A DNA stretch of 64,000 nucleotides from Arthrobotrys musiformis (GCA_036971715.1 JAVHJL010000007.1:1054001-1118000), one strand, 5' to 3'. Counted from the stretch's first letter, positions 32,281 to 44,422 are shown. Program-made: numbers and translations. The notes: a model not told the origin generated them from the sequence alone.

Positions 32281-33274
32281 ATGGGCGGAGAGCCATCCCC
32301 ACCGGGGATACAAACTAGCCGCGACCCTGCTATAAGTCCCTTCACACGGGCTCTCCTAGTACGTGTCGTTCTCTTATCTACTCGAGTGGTTATCGAGCTG
32401 GCCTTGCTAACCTTCCAATCCACAAGGCAGGCGCTGTCGCCGGTCTCACAGTCGACCTAACCCTCTTCCCTCTCGATACCCTCAAAACTCGCCTTCAGTC
32501 CTCCTCCGGTTTCCTCGCTTCCGGCGGTTTCCGAAATGTCTACCGTGGTATTGGGTCCGTATTTCTTGGCTCTGCCCCCGGTGCGGCCTTGTTCTTCGTC
32601 AGTTACGAAGGAGTCAAGAACTCGGCTTTTACAAAGGAACACCTGGGAGGAAAGGATACACCTGGAGCTTCAATGCTTGCCAGCGCTGTGGGAGAGGTAG
32701 CGGCGTGTACGGTCCGGGTTCCTGTGGAAGTAGTAAAGCAACGTGCACAGGCGACGGGTACAGGCAGTTCTCTGGCCGCTGTGAAGTATGTTGTAAGCTT
32801 GGGTAGGGACCGCGGCCTGCTAGGGGTCTGGAGGGAGATCTACAGAGGCTATGGAGTGACAATTATGCGTGAGATACCGTTTACGATGATTCAATTCCCA
32901 CTGTGGGAGGGCATGAAGAAATGGTGTGTTCAAGTCAGAGGTGGGGGCGATAGGAGGGCAAGCGGGGCGGAAAGCGCCGTTTGTGGCAGTGTCGCAGGAG
33001 GCGTGGCGGCAGCGGTAACAACGCCGTTGGATGTGATGAAAACGAGAATGATGTTGGCTGAAAAGGTTCGTCTCATAAACCCAAGCTCGACGTGAAGGTA
33101 CTAATTTTGGGGTAGAGTATATCGATGGTCTCCATGTTCAGGAAAATCGTCGCAGAGGAAGGAGCTAGAACCCTCCTAAGCGGGATTGGGCCGAGAGTGA
33201 TGTGGATTAGTGCTGGAGGCGCCGTGTTTTTGGGAGCGTATACGGGAGCGGCCAATGCTCTTTCGGAGTTATGA
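32281..33274 (+). CDS. PET8: Mitochondrial S-adenosylmethionine carrier (Pet8/SLC25A26 type), 291 aa, 3 exons
   Basis: Inner-membrane carrier that imports S-adenosylmethionine into mitochondria in exchange for S-adenosylhomocysteine. Predicted exons are 32281-32358, 32427-33065 and 33116-33274; introns of 68 and 50 nt keep the frame. Three mitochondrial carrier repeats are visible through their signatures: PLDTLKTRLQ (repeat 1), PVEVVKQRAQ (repeat 2) and PLDVMKTRMM (repeat 3). The matrix-side GxxxxxRG-like segments RGIGS and RGYG follow. The C-terminal GIGPRVMWISAGGAVFLGAY is characteristic of the SAM carrier subfamily rather than other SLC25 members. Length of about 290 is typical. It converges with the DCC1-like gene, with only 153 bp between stop codons. 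Confidence 0.88.
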
Positions 33275-33427
33275 GAACAACGGGTAAGTGCTCAAGATGT
33301 TTAGAATGTATTTTGTCAATACTTGTAAATAGGAGGAGTAAATGGCGTGATTTGCCCGCCGGGGGAATCTAGTGTGGCGTTCCCGTAGACTCAATTACCA
33401 CCCTTCTCATTGGCTGAGAATACAACC

Positions 33428-34663
33428 CTAACGCTTCTTCCCAGCCGCAAACTTCTCGTGCCATTTGTTCTTCTTCTTCGCCGGAGCCACACCGCTCTCG
33501 TTCTCGGAGCCGTGGATATATTGTATAACCCCTAACACAGACCGTGTGTGCAACCCATCCAACAGTTTTAAGTCCACGAACTTTTCACACTCGTCCGGCG
33601 CTTTCGTTCGCCAGGTTTCCATAAACTCCCTTTCCGTGAATGATTTATTCGGATTTGATAGGAGGATATTCTTTCCAACCCATTTCGTTGTATACGGGGT
33701 GGCGTAGGAGTATGCTGTACATAGTTAGTTACGGCGTAATATGATGAATATACCCATTCTCGACATGGAATCAACATACCCATGCTACCATCCTCGGTCT
33801 TCCTGCTCTCAAAGGCTCCCTCAATGACTGCTCTAACTGCCTCGATCGGGAACTCGAAATCCCCATCCCGCTCCACCAGTTTCATAAAAAAATTCATTCC
33901 CATTTCGTCCTTATCAACATCACTACAGCCGAGAATGAGGTTGATCAGATCGAGAAATATCTTCATAGCAGCCACAGGCGATAACCGCAATGCCCAATTA
34001 TCAACCTCGAAAGCTGTCACATCGCGCCATCCTTCGTGGAACTCTGCATCCGACACTGGCATATTCCTTAGAATTTGAGATTTTGACAATGCCTCGGAAG
34101 GACGAATCGGCGGTGTTTCTGAAGATTTATACTCCGTAAGTGCCGACTGAAGGAGTAACTCGGTATTCGGTTTGGAAGGAAGAAGCTCGAGATGTGAAGC
34201 ACATGTAGATGTTACAATCACTCCGGGTTTCGAAGTGATAATAGGTTCATCGGCCATCTCAGTATCTGAGTCGACATCATCTTGATCCGGAATGATCGGG
34301 ATCGGGACGGGTTTCAGTATGAATATCGAGTTCGAGGAGTGCACACTTCGGATATTGTAAGTTTCTGTAGCTGTAGTCAGGACGGCAAAGGGCGCTGGCC
34401 CGGTCGAGGGAGTATTAGGTCCATTGTTGGTTGGATTTGGGGGAGCTTTGATCTTGAGCCTAGAAGCTAATAGTTAACATCTCATTTTGGGCATGTCATA
34501 TTGAAATCGAATCGTGGGATGGAAAGTACAGTGGAGCTGAGCTTCGGGAGGTAGAATTCTCGATCAGGGAGAGTAACGATGGAGGTAATTCGAGCAGCCG
34601 GACCGGAGCTTGCTCATGTGCGAAGGCCAATGGTATAGCCTTACTATCATCTTGAGTCGACAT
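33428..34663 (-). CDS. DCC1: Sister chromatid cohesion protein DCC1-like, 366 aa, 3 exons
   Basis: Predicted subunit of the Ctf18-Dcc1-Ctf8 alternative clamp loader, which loads or unloads PCNA and supports sister chromatid cohesion. Exons are 34663-34530, 34459-33780 and 33714-33428. The first intron has a GTACTT donor; the second is GTATGT with ACAG. Frames agree. Features resembling Dcc1: an N-terminal RLLELPPSLL block, the early beta-strand segment (ATETYNIRSVHSSNSIF), the central SKSQILRNMPVSDAEFHEGW, and a winged-helix-like C-terminus (FMETWRTKAPDECEKF, then LLDGLHTRSVLGVIQYI). The C-terminal tail is Lys-rich (KKKNKWHEKFAAGKKR), unusual but common in ascomycete versions. The exact first intron is less certain than the second. 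Start ATG 34663, with another ATG 15 nt upstream in frame. Confidence 0.72.
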
Positions 34664-34989
34664 GATGGCGGTTATCACAGCGTATGTGAAAGGAGACGTG
34701 AACGTGGGGTGAGGTTGGCGACGCGTTCAAACAGCACCCCGGGGAAGGTGTACCGGGGACTCCCCGGTCAAGCCAAGTTCGGGAACCAGCCACATTCGCC
34801 ACGAACCCGCCACAATAATCCAACACCAACACAAACTCTCACTCAAATTCCCACAAATCACAACCCACAGGATGAGACAACAGCGACTTGCAGTGTAAGG
34901 CACGTCGACAGATATAACGCTAATGAACAATGACTAGCTTTCCGACTTCCCGAGGACGCTAAAGAACACAGAAAAGCTTTCAGGGAAGG
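34664..34989. other. Short intergenic, promoter side of DCC1-like gene
   Basis: Overlapping ORFs on both strands here have no protein features. Confidence 0.4.
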
Positions 34990-35319
34990 ATGTTGTTAAA
35001 TTCCACTAATTCGTCATCAAGCAGCAGTGAGACCAAAGCTGCTTCTGGAGCTATCCAGCTGAGGATATGGACGTCGATTGTCAATGCAGCCATCCAATCA
35101 TATGCAAAACACAAGAAGGTCATGTTCAGCATGCGCAGACGCATGCATATGCGGGATTGGTTGGCAGTTCCACTCTTTGCTCCTCCACCACTGAGCACAG
35201 AGGAAGAAAAATATTTGAGTCCAGCGACAGCCTTCCCTTCCAAGCGAGGCCGTAATTGTTCAGATGAAGTATTTATATCCCATCCCAAATTTCGAGGGAA
35301 TCTCTGCCCCTCTCTGTAA
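34990..35319 (+). CDS. Hypothetical protein, 109 aa
   Basis: Start ATG 34990. It has a Ser-rich N-terminus, a helical Met/Arg/His-rich middle (KKVMFSMRRRMHMRDW) and a Pro-containing end. No known domain. It lies tightly between the DCC1-like promoter and the first vWA gene. Coding status is doubtful, because frames on the other strand are open over the same stretch. Confidence 0.25.
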   Translation: MLLNSTNSSSSSSETKAASGAIQLRIWTSIVNAAIQSYAKHKKVMFSMRRRMHMRDWLAVPLFAPPPLSTEEEKYLSPATAFPSKRGRNCSDEVFISHPKFRGNLCPSL

Positions 35320-35464
35320 AAATTTATTCCCCTCCGTTTTTTCAGTTTCTCATTCCATCAGCGCTCATCTTCCTAAACAAATTTGGTCTTAAATAAAATC
35401 TCTGAAGTTATCGTCGTCCTTTTTCATAGGCCATACTTCCTAGGTATCTATATATATTATCACA

Positions 35465-36752
35465 ATGTCCCATTTCCCTCATTTGGGTCGGAGCTACCTT
35501 CCTTTCGAGCTTGACTTCACCTTCAAACTGAAACGAGCACGAAGACGATCACACGAATATGCACCACCTCAGTACCCCTTCGGCAAGGACCCTTTGGCGG
35601 AGACAAATCCATGGCGGCCTACCACCCCAATCATGAGCCCCGTTAGCCCGGCTCATCCCACCCCCCAATTCAGTTTTAACGTACCGAGTAACGCACAAAG
35701 TTTCGCCCCTCCTACAGAGCTTCCAGATAACGCCGTCATTCCACCGAGGCCGCAATATGAGAACAGTGTCCCCTCAAATGCGAATGCATACCCACCGGCC
35801 AGTAACTCCCGGCCATTCTCCTGGGGTGGGCAGCCCGATTTGCCACATATTTTTACCGGCCTGGCCAGTCCGGTTGGAAGTCCAGAGCCCGGCCATAATA
35901 GAAACTTTCAGTCGCCGATCAGTCCGCCAGCTAGCCCGATTGGGAGCAACGAATTAGTCCTGTTGAAGCTATTTCGAACTGTGTGTCTCTCTTACGAGGG
36001 CCCCATTGAGGTTTCAGATTGCTGACTGTAATATAATAGGTCTTTATTGTAGGCGACTCAACCTCCATGATCTCTTCGAGCCACCTAAAGTCAGCATACA
36101 ACCTTCTCGAAAAGATCGCTCCTCTCGCGGCCAAATACGCGGAAAAGTCCGTCGATATCCAATTCCTCTCCGATGATAAAGAAACACATACCCAAGTAAT
36201 CAGACCGGGGGACCAATTCCCCTCCGGTGATTTGTTCTGGCATGGGGTCACAGCCCGCGGAGGTGCTACTATGACCGCAGGTTTAAAAAGGATAATTAAA
36301 CCCTACCTCAGCGGCTTGAGGAAGAGGAAAGTTCTGCAGAAAGAAGGCTTAAATATTATCGTGATAACGGATGGAAAGCGAAGCGATAGGAAGGAAGTGA
36401 AGGATTATATCATTTCTGTGGCAAGGGAGTTAACGAAGAAAGGGGCGCCGCAACATCTGGTCGGTATTCAGTTTGTACAAGTCGGTGACGACGAGTCGGC
36501 GAAAACATTCTTTAAGGCTGTTGACGACGATTTAGAGAAGACCCACCAAATAAGGTAAGCCATAATCAATATCCACCTTAGTTTGATCAAATGGGGTTTC
36601 GGGCAGACGCTAACACCAGTATAAATACGGCTAGGGATATCGTCGATACGGTTGTTCATACATCGCCCGACGCGCCATTGACGAAAGATTGCGTTGAGAA
36701 AATATTGCTTGGAGGGATATCAGAAACTCAAGATAAAATGAAGATGCTTTGA
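35465..36752 (+). CDS. von Willebrand A-like domain protein with degenerate MIDAS (paralog 1), 387 aa, 3 exons
   Basis: Exons are 35465-35980, 36040-36554 and 36620-36752; introns of 59 and 65 nt keep the frame. Residues 1-172 are Pro/Ser-rich and probably disordered (SPVSPAHPTPQF, SPISPPASPIG). The vWA-like domain starts at VFIVGDSTSM. In metal-binding vWA domains this strand reads DxSxS; here the first Asp is Gly. The MIDAS Thr (GGATMTAG) and the later Asp (VITDGKRSD) are present. The strand GIQFVQVGDD follows. The C-terminus ends DIVDTVVHTSPDAP plus ~30 residues. Domain order, both intron positions and phases match the gene at 42145-43297, so the two are paralogs. No catalytic motif. Role unknown; vWA domains generally mediate protein-protein contacts. 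Confidence 0.82.
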
Positions 36753-37161
36753 AGGACTATCTGTTATGTTGCACATTAATATTGGTGATTTTTTATTTTT
36801 GTAGTACGCTTAGCGTTGGCCATTCATGCTTTTCATATGATCATCACTGTAAATTTAAATGAAGTGGATACGTCCTGTAAACATACGAACGCGAATTAGT
36901 TACAAGATTACCTATAGCTAGCCTAGATAATCGATAATCTAGTCCCAGCTTGGAGCTATTATTGAGGAATTGGACCCTTTACTCCATGGCCACTTCGAGC
37001 TCGAGACCGCGCTTGGAGGGCTGAATTCCTAAGAATGTGGCTGTTTGTCCATCAAGAGGTACAGACCCAGACACAGTCGCATCTGGTTTACGAGATAAGT
37101 ACAGACGCGGTTTCACACATCCGCGACGACTCGGATAATTAAGCACGTCGCGAGCTAGATC

Positions 37162-37193
<32 letters not shown>

Positions 37194-37940
37194 TAGAGCT
37201 CTCTGTCTAATCCTCAGCTCCGACTTTGAATTTCGCAATTACACTGGGGCTTTCGGAAGTTGCCAGCGTGACATCGACGCATCTGCAGAGCTCGAGCGCA
37301 CAGACGAAGTGTTGTATAGCGCGCGAACCGGCAAAGCGCAAAATCGAGCCAATCCGGTCTCGCCCCAGCCTCACCCAGAGCCAATCATAGCCTACGAGAT
37401 TTGCGATAGCGAGCTTCGGAAATAGGGCATTGGGCATCCCTTTTTTGCATATTGTTTTGCTCCTGGTGGCTGGCCGAGTCTTGCGCGGCAGGCCTGCAGG
37501 TGACAGCGCGTTCAGCTGGCAGCCAATCGACCATCAAGTTGAATTGAGGCTCTAATTCCAAGCTAGCCGTGCTACTCGCAGTTAACTTCTGCACATATAA
37601 ATTTGCGGAATCCCAGCCTACTTTTCTATTTTATTTGCGAACATCGATCATAAATTTGACCCAACGATTTCTGGTATATACAATAACGATACAGTCATTT
37701 CAGTTTTAAAATTTTTAGAATTCTTCATACACATTCATATACATTGCCGAGTCGACTTAGACCTAATAGATCTATATAATATATAATTCTTCCAATTAAT
37801 TTGCATAATCGCCGATTGATATACCCACCAGCTGTCAGTCTCTTAGCTTTATAGAGAATTTAGAGGCGGCAAGTTCAAGCCAACAACGTTCGAATTCGCG
37901 GAGGCCTTCAGACCGAGCCCTAGCCGTGAACTACTTCGAA
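36753..37940. other. Intergenic with a 26-A homopolymer
   Basis: About 1.2 kb between the first vWA gene and the Zn2Cys6-like gene. It holds the A26 run described separately and overlapping minus-strand ORFs (37207-37594) that begin with non-ATG codons and have no protein features. Confidence 0.4.
37168..37193. repeat. Homopolymer of 26 A
   Basis: An uninterrupted A run on the plus strand. It may be a simple mononucleotide repeat or the tail of a retroposed sequence. No clear target-site duplication or Pol III box was found nearby. Confidence 0.9.
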
Positions 37941-40390
37941 ATGGGGACATGTGCGCAGTGTCGTCTCTTCGACAGAAAAAAAAAGGTACTTGCAAGTTTG
38001 TGTTCTGATTATTAAACAATACTTGGATATATAGACATAGACTACGACTAATCTTGAAATTCATAATATAATAGTGTTTGCCAGAGGGGCGGGGCTGGCC
38101 AGGCGAGCGATGCAACTATTGCGTCGCATCAGGATACGCTTGTTCGCAGTTTATAAGCAAGAAAGACCTCGACAGGCTTCCTAAAGCAGAGCGGGCTAAG
38201 CTATTAGAGAAAGAGGAGCTACTTTCAGCGAGTGAAATGTGCGTAATAAATATCCTTTTCCCGCACATTCTACAGTGTCATAACATTGGTGTTTTTTGTG
38301 GTATATACACGCCAAAAACGGTGGACGTGAAAAGTTGACACGAATTGAATTGTCTCTTTAGGATATCAAGATTTGACTGTCTACTATATCTGCAACATCA
38401 AACTCGGAAGCTCCAAGACGGTTTACTGGGCATCTTGATGTCCAGCGATCCAAACAACCAAACTCAGAAGTATCAGAAAACCTACGACTTGGTTTCGTCA
38501 GCTTCCTTCAGAATCGAGAAGGTTCTAGAGCAGGCTCGTCTTGAAGCTTGGAAGATAGTTAACCGGGTGAGTTGCAAAACTGCAGATAAAACAAAGGCAT
38601 ATATACTCGGATCAATCGCTTTGGGCAAAGTCAGCTATCTCGAAGCCGATATAGAATCTGAATATGTAGCCAGCGAGATACACGGAGCTGAAGACGTTCG
38701 AGAATCTCACCAGTCTATCCTGGACGAAGCTGCCGGGTTTCATTTTCGGAGATTAATCGGATTGGAAATAATTTATCAAAGAACGGAGCATTCGAAAAAA
38801 AATCTTTCCCAAATTACGCTTGCGGACATAGCGTACTTTTATAAGACACTAGTATCTGTCGCTCGCATCTGCGACGAGGGTTTCGAATATCACCCGCAAT
38901 TTGGGTGGGACAAATCTACATACGAAAAACTCCATAGTGGCGGCTACATATTTCAGAGACTGTCTCCGTTATCCTTCACTGCCTTGTTGCTCAACAAAGA
39001 ATCGGTAGAAGGAAGCGATATCACCGACTGGCCGGGTATTATAAGTAAAGCTAGCCCGAAAAATCGATATCTGGATGCATACGGTGTTCAAGCTACGGCC
39101 CATGTGGCTGCGACCGCCTATTTCTTGGAGAAGTCACTGTTTATCCAGGTAGTAGGCTACATAAATTCACACCATCTCGACTATTTAGTTGATATTGAGT
39201 CTCATATGCTCAATGATGCTCCGATGAGGTTGTCAATACTCCTTCGGCATCTTGAGACTTTTGAACATCTGTTCAATCTGTATCACGAGTATCGAACGAA
39301 CGCGAACCACACCCCACAGGGCCCTTCACAAGCAGTCTACCCTCGGACGCTCCCTGGGCTACAAGATACCGATAAGCGTATGCCTAATAGGCTTCCTCTT
39401 AACGCCTTTATGGTGGCGATTATCTGTTTCCGCCCCGGCGATGAGTTGTCGACAACATTCATTGATTGCTTTCTCAAACCCCACATCTTGAGCCTGTGGG
39501 TTGGCCCGACCAATATTCCACTGTCCAAGATTATGAACCTCAGGCTTAAATACAAGAAGAACCTTGACCGCATACTTTTGACACCAATCTACATCGCGGG
39601 GCTTACAGGGAGGATAGATTTATTGAAGATAATCTTCAAGGAGGGCCCGAGCTCCAGCGACAGTCTCGTAACCAACTCCAGCAAATTCGAACTTCATTCT
39701 GCCCTGGCAGTAGTCCTAATAGCCTTGCACAACTCCGATTCCACTATCTTGTCCCTTATATCCCACTTAATGGGTGGGAGCACACTGGAGGAAAATTCAA
39801 AGGGCGTACAGTTCTTGAAGCTCCTCCTACAATTCGGAGGTGAAGAGGTGGTTGACTCTCTATGCAATCTCTACCCGCTGGAAGATTGGCCTCCTATATA
39901 CTGGAGCCACAGGCCCGAATATCTTGGTGATCTTTGCACAAGCAGGGGCTCAGAATATGCCGACTCGGGACTAGAGAACACAATGGATCTAGGATACGAT
40001 CTCACTCAGAATCTAGGCTCGGCATTGGATCTAGACTCGAACGAACCAAGCATAGAGGATCTTCTTGCGGCTGAAGCCTTGGTTCCGGGAATTCCTGAAA
40101 GTGCTCCAGCAGGGATAACTCTGGCGTGGAGCAGACCACCTATGTTTTGTTGGCACCAGGGTGAGGCTGGGAACGAGGCCAGTTGGGGCTTTGCTCACAA
40201 CGCTGACAAGGACCTCAACAGTGGAACAAAAAGTCGTATCATCGCGATAACAGTCACATCAAAGAAGTCTTCGATTATTTCGAATATTTCTTCAGAAAAA
40301 AGTTATTGCTCCTTGGGGGGGATGCCATTCCGAATCTCTCGTGCTAGAAAGTCGGTATCGGACATGTCTACAGCTGCACAGCAGTCGTAA
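37941..40390 (+). CDS. Large protein with N-terminal Zn2Cys6-like motif and ankyrin-like patch, 745 aa, 3 exons
   Basis: Exons are 37941-37985, 38075-38238 and 38362-40390, in frame (introns of 89 and 123 nt). The N-terminus MGTCAQCRLFDRKKKC plus RCNYCVASGYAC forms a six-cysteine motif C-x2-C-x8-C-x11-C-x2-C-x6-C. This resembles the fungal Zn2Cys6 binuclear cluster, but the canonical first loop is x6, so zinc binding is likely yet unproven. A charged helix follows (KAERAKLLEKEEL). The remaining ~660 residues are mostly helical with no recognised transcription-factor middle domain. One segment (LTPIYIAGLTGRIDLLKIIF) looks like an isolated ankyrin-type repeat. The C-terminal ~150 residues are Ser-rich and acidic. 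Role unknown; a regulator is plausible. It sits between the two vWA paralogs. Confidence 0.68.
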
Positions 40391-42144
40391 CTAACTCACA
40401 ATTTCAAATCTTTATCGTACCCGGAGTTAGCGATATCATGATATATATATACACATAGCTATAACAGATTGAACAATACCTCAAAGACCTGACAAGCTAG
40501 AAGAACTTTCTGTAATTAATTATCGCCGTATTAGCTCTGATATAGATTCGGGCCTCCCAAGCTTGATGGAACTCGATCTTTAAGCTTTGGCTATCATCAC
40601 TTCTCTGTTTATTGATAACTTCATTTGGACTAAATATCTAGCAATAAAATAGCATTAATGTTGTCGCAGAAACTTGGAGTTAATACAATAATCGATAATA
40701 CAGTCTCTATTTGAAGCGCGCTATCTGAAATCTGATAATTGTGGAGGTATAAAATGCCCGAAGCTACAAAACACTTTAGTGCACTTCAAATAGGGTTGCA
40801 ATATTACGGAAACACCGTTCTAGCTATTAGGCACTTGACACGGTACCACAGATGTAGTATATTATATTCCTGCATATGTATATAGAGCAGCACACCTAGG
40901 GGTGCCAGATTATTCAACTTGATGTTTTGAAGCGAGGTCCCGCCTAAGGCCGAACCGTGCATATAAATCCAGCATCTCGCTATCCCTCCAAGGATAGCCA
41001 CACATGTGTGCCACCTTTGAGAGACACGTTGACATTTGACCATTTCGAAAAAAGAAGAAAAGGAAAATTCGGACAGAAAATTGACGTATGGAGAGGGGTT
41101 TTATTCGTCGCTTCCCCAACTCACACGCACATGGTGTAATCCTGGTTCTGTTGGGTATGAAAATGTTATTCAGGAAAGCCATCCGAAGCCGCATTTGATC
41201 GCTACGAGATAACGCAAAACTACTGTTGATGGTGTCGTCAAGTAAATCGCAATTGGATATCGAAACAGTAAATATGAATATTGCGGCGCTTAATTGTGAA
41301 AGCCATGGAAGAGATGATAAAGCATATGCAAGAAATAGGGCCACGAGACCTCGTTGTATATCTACACCTGGCTAGGTGATTCACACTAAGAGGCAGGTAA
41401 TTGGTGCAGCAACTGTAATGGGATGCAATGCAAGACCACGAAGCTCTTTTCGAGTAGTACTGCATGCAAGTGTGTAATACGTATACCTTTGAGCTCTGTA
41501 GCCTCGAATCCGTGAACTTCGAGTGTGGTTGGCTCTGAAAGATGTTAAAATATGTTGCCATGACCGCACCAACCCGGGATTCCCACCAATAAACTGGCTT
41601 GGGATTTTATTACTTTGTAGTTGGTTATACGTATTCTATTGATCATTTGGGCTGGTACGATCATAGATTCAGGCAATAGCCTCGAGTTGGGGGTTCGTGT
41701 TCGTATGTATGCCCGGGAAGTTGACGAAATTTGTGACTTGGACTCGCATGCATGCAGTTCGCATATGCAAACCTAGCGAAGTATCAGGGAAATGCTAATT
41801 CTTCGCGGGTAAAGTGGTTACTGAGAGCTAGAGAGATATCGTCACTGCAATAGTGGGGAGGGGTGTTCTAAATACCCAATCGGATGTATTTGCCCACAAT
41901 TTCACTTTCGTTATGATACACATTCGTATATATAAAGCCGCGTGGAGTCTTCCCGCGAGTCGTTTTATTTTAACCTTGGATCCTTTTATAATTTATCTGC
42001 ATACAATATAATTCATAATTCATCTCCTACCTTACCATACTTCCCAAAGGTCTTAGCCCCAGTTAGTTAAACGAGAGAGGCCTTCATCAAGCTCTCTTGA
42101 ATAAAACAACATCCTAGCGTTAATCTAAGTTACGCAAAGTTAGG
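40391..42144. other. Intergenic, no gene seen
   Basis: About 1.75 kb. It contains a TATA-like patch near 41930 in the likely promoter of the second vWA gene. The minus-strand ORFs at 40804-41572 begin with non-ATG codons or lack features. Confidence 0.4.
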
Positions 42145-43297
42145 ATGGCGGAAGGGCGATTCGCTAGACCCATTGCATCAAGGGCTCGGGGTATAACCGG
42201 GAAGCTAGTCCAATATGTGACCTTTTCACATAAGGACAGAGGGGATGGCTCTCGGCTGGGGTCTCACAACTTCGCTGAAGACGGTACGGTCGAAGATATT
42301 CTCTATGGCAGGTCAGCTCCACACCCGTACGTCACAGAGCTGGAAGCATCAGGGGACATATATAATGCCCAACAGTACCCCCCCACGCCCCAAATAAGGG
42401 AAGTCCCAGGCCCCCTTATCCTGGATAAAAGCCAACTTCCTCCCAGTCCGGTATATACCACACAGTCCGATAGAGTAGGTGTTGCACCGTTGCAACTCGA
42501 TGAGCCGGATCTTACGCGCTCGCTTCAAATGCTAAAGGATTATCACACTGTAAGCTGTTATAAGCCATGAGTTCCTATCTTACCGTTTGATAGACCGCTA
42601 ACCAAACTTACCTCAAGGCCATCTTGGTTGATGACTCCGAGTCAATGCAGATATATCGCCAAGTTGTCCACCAACTCCTTCACGAACTTCTTCCACTCGT
42701 AATCCGCAGCAGCGAGAAGCCAGTCGAAATACAGCTATTAAGTAGCGAAAAAAAGCCACACGGCCGAGAATATTTTAGCACCCCCAGCTTTGGAGAATTA
42801 TGGAACGGGGCTAAGTCCAATGCCAATACATCCCTTCAAGTAGGACTGTTGAGGATTATTGGGCCCAAGATTCAAAATCTCAAGCGCCATGCCACTGTCA
42901 ACGTCGCGAAAGGATTGAATGTCATTTGCATCACGGATGGAAACCAAAGCGACAAGAAAGCCATCGCGAACTATATTCAAAGGGTCGCTGAGAAGTTGGA
43001 TGACAAGGGGGCGCAGGATACGCTAATTGGGGTCCAGTTCCTTCAGGTTGGGGACAGTCAGCATGGAACCGACTTTTTAAACCATTTGGACAACAATCTC
43101 AAGGGAATGTATGTCGATCCAGCTAATATCTCCTTTATTAGCGAACTTATGCTAACGGGAACACCTTCTCAAGCGATATTGTTGACACGGTTCCGTACGC
43201 GCCATCTCCGGGTGGGCTGAAACCTCGGGTGAAGGTCAAGATGATACTTGGGGCCATCCACAAGTCTTTGGACGATGACTCGGACGATAACGAGTAG
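42145..43297 (+). CDS. von Willebrand A-like domain protein (paralog 2), 339 aa, 3 exons
   Basis: Exons are 42145-42549, 42618-43108 and 43174-43297; introns of 68 and 65 nt, both with GTAAGC/GTATGT donors, TCAAG acceptors and GCTAAC branch sites. Residues 1-135 are polar with Pro-rich stretches (YPPTPQIREVPGPL). The vWA-like domain opens with AILVDDSESM, a complete DxSxS MIDAS. The metal-site Thr lies in NANTSLQVG and the later Asp in CITDGNQSD. GVQFLQVGDS and DIVDTVPYAP align with the same segments of the gene at 35465-36752. The C-terminal tail is acidic (LDDDSDDNE). The paralog with the intact metal site is therefore this one. Function unknown. Confidence 0.82.
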
Positions 43298-44422
43298 TAC
43301 TATCATGTCTTATTCAACATTTTCTTTATTTCTTCCGGTGTTTCTTTCGTTATATCCACCGCTCGTCGCTATTTCTTTGTAATATTTAATATTATCTCCA
43401 CTTTTGGCATTTTGTTGTCCCTTCAATATGAATCTGCGTACTAAAGCAAAAGTTATCTTTGATAAGCACATCATACGACTGAAGCAATCGTATTTCGATA
43501 CCAAGTCCCATATGCCCATGGTAGCCCCCATCACCGTAAACATTCGAATACTCGCTGAACGTCAGATTGCCACGGCCACACGGAGAGGGTGGTGTATGCG
43601 TTGGCGGATGTTGGAGAGCATGCATCCGGTATAGCGCGGGCCTAGTGCTGATGTCACACAAACGGGCCCGGACCCCGGCGATGTTTCGGGGATGTTCTCG
43701 GGGGCACTAAGAATAGCATCGGCTGGGACGTAAACAATGCGATTGCGATCCCCGAAGCTCCAGCTGTCTCATTTTCGCTATCAACGATCACGAACGAAGC
43801 GGTGCAGGCTTCCTGCACGGGGCCGACCAGACGCAGGAACCGGAACCCAGCCTGACAGCTTCGAAGACGGCGCGGCGGTCCTCTCCTATCACGTATCGGA
43901 AGGGTGTCTCTCGGACGGAATGCTCATTGGTGGAGTAGCGCGACCCAGCTGGAGATCTCGATATTTGGGTGACTAGCTGTCAGTGGAGTCAACTAACCGG
44001 TGCTGGTCAGGCCTGCTCTTTTTCTGGCGGACGGGCTTAAGCTTAGCGCCCAATTGAACCATCTGACGGAGCACACTTCCACCCGAATCGAATCGCCGTC
44101 CGACGGCTGTTTACGTGCTTTTCGCGGTCGCCGTTGACGTTTCAGGTTGCCTGCTGCAGCTGGGATTCCTGTGCGGTTCTTTGCTGCTGCTGTTGCTGTT
44201 GCTGTTGCTGTTATATTGCCAGGCCTGTCGACGGCTTCTTCAACAACCTCTCCGTCCTCTTCCTCTCCGTCAGCACCATCGCCGCTACCAGCTACACCAT
44301 CAATCGCCCGTCGACGCCTGCTCCTACCCCCTCGACCAGTCTCCATCGGGACCATGTGCATCACCTCGCTCTAACCGTCACAGCAATCGATTCAGCCGAA
44401 AGACCTCCAAAGAACCGGAACC
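43298..44422. other. Intergenic and leader of the Bud3-like gene
   Basis: Upstream sequence of the RhoGEF gene. It includes a CTG/TTG trinucleotide tract at 44182-44212. Long open frames here (for example over 44134-44763) start with TTG and overlap the real first exon. They are not supported. Confidence 0.4.
44182..44212. repeat. CTG/TTG trinucleotide tract
   Basis: About ten near-perfect TGC/TGT triplets in the predicted 5' leader of the RhoGEF gene. This is a microsatellite by inspection. Confidence 0.85.

Noticed and set aside
40804..41572. Several minus-strand ORFs of 63-144 codons
   Set aside because: Non-ATG starts or no protein features; they overlap each other in different frames.
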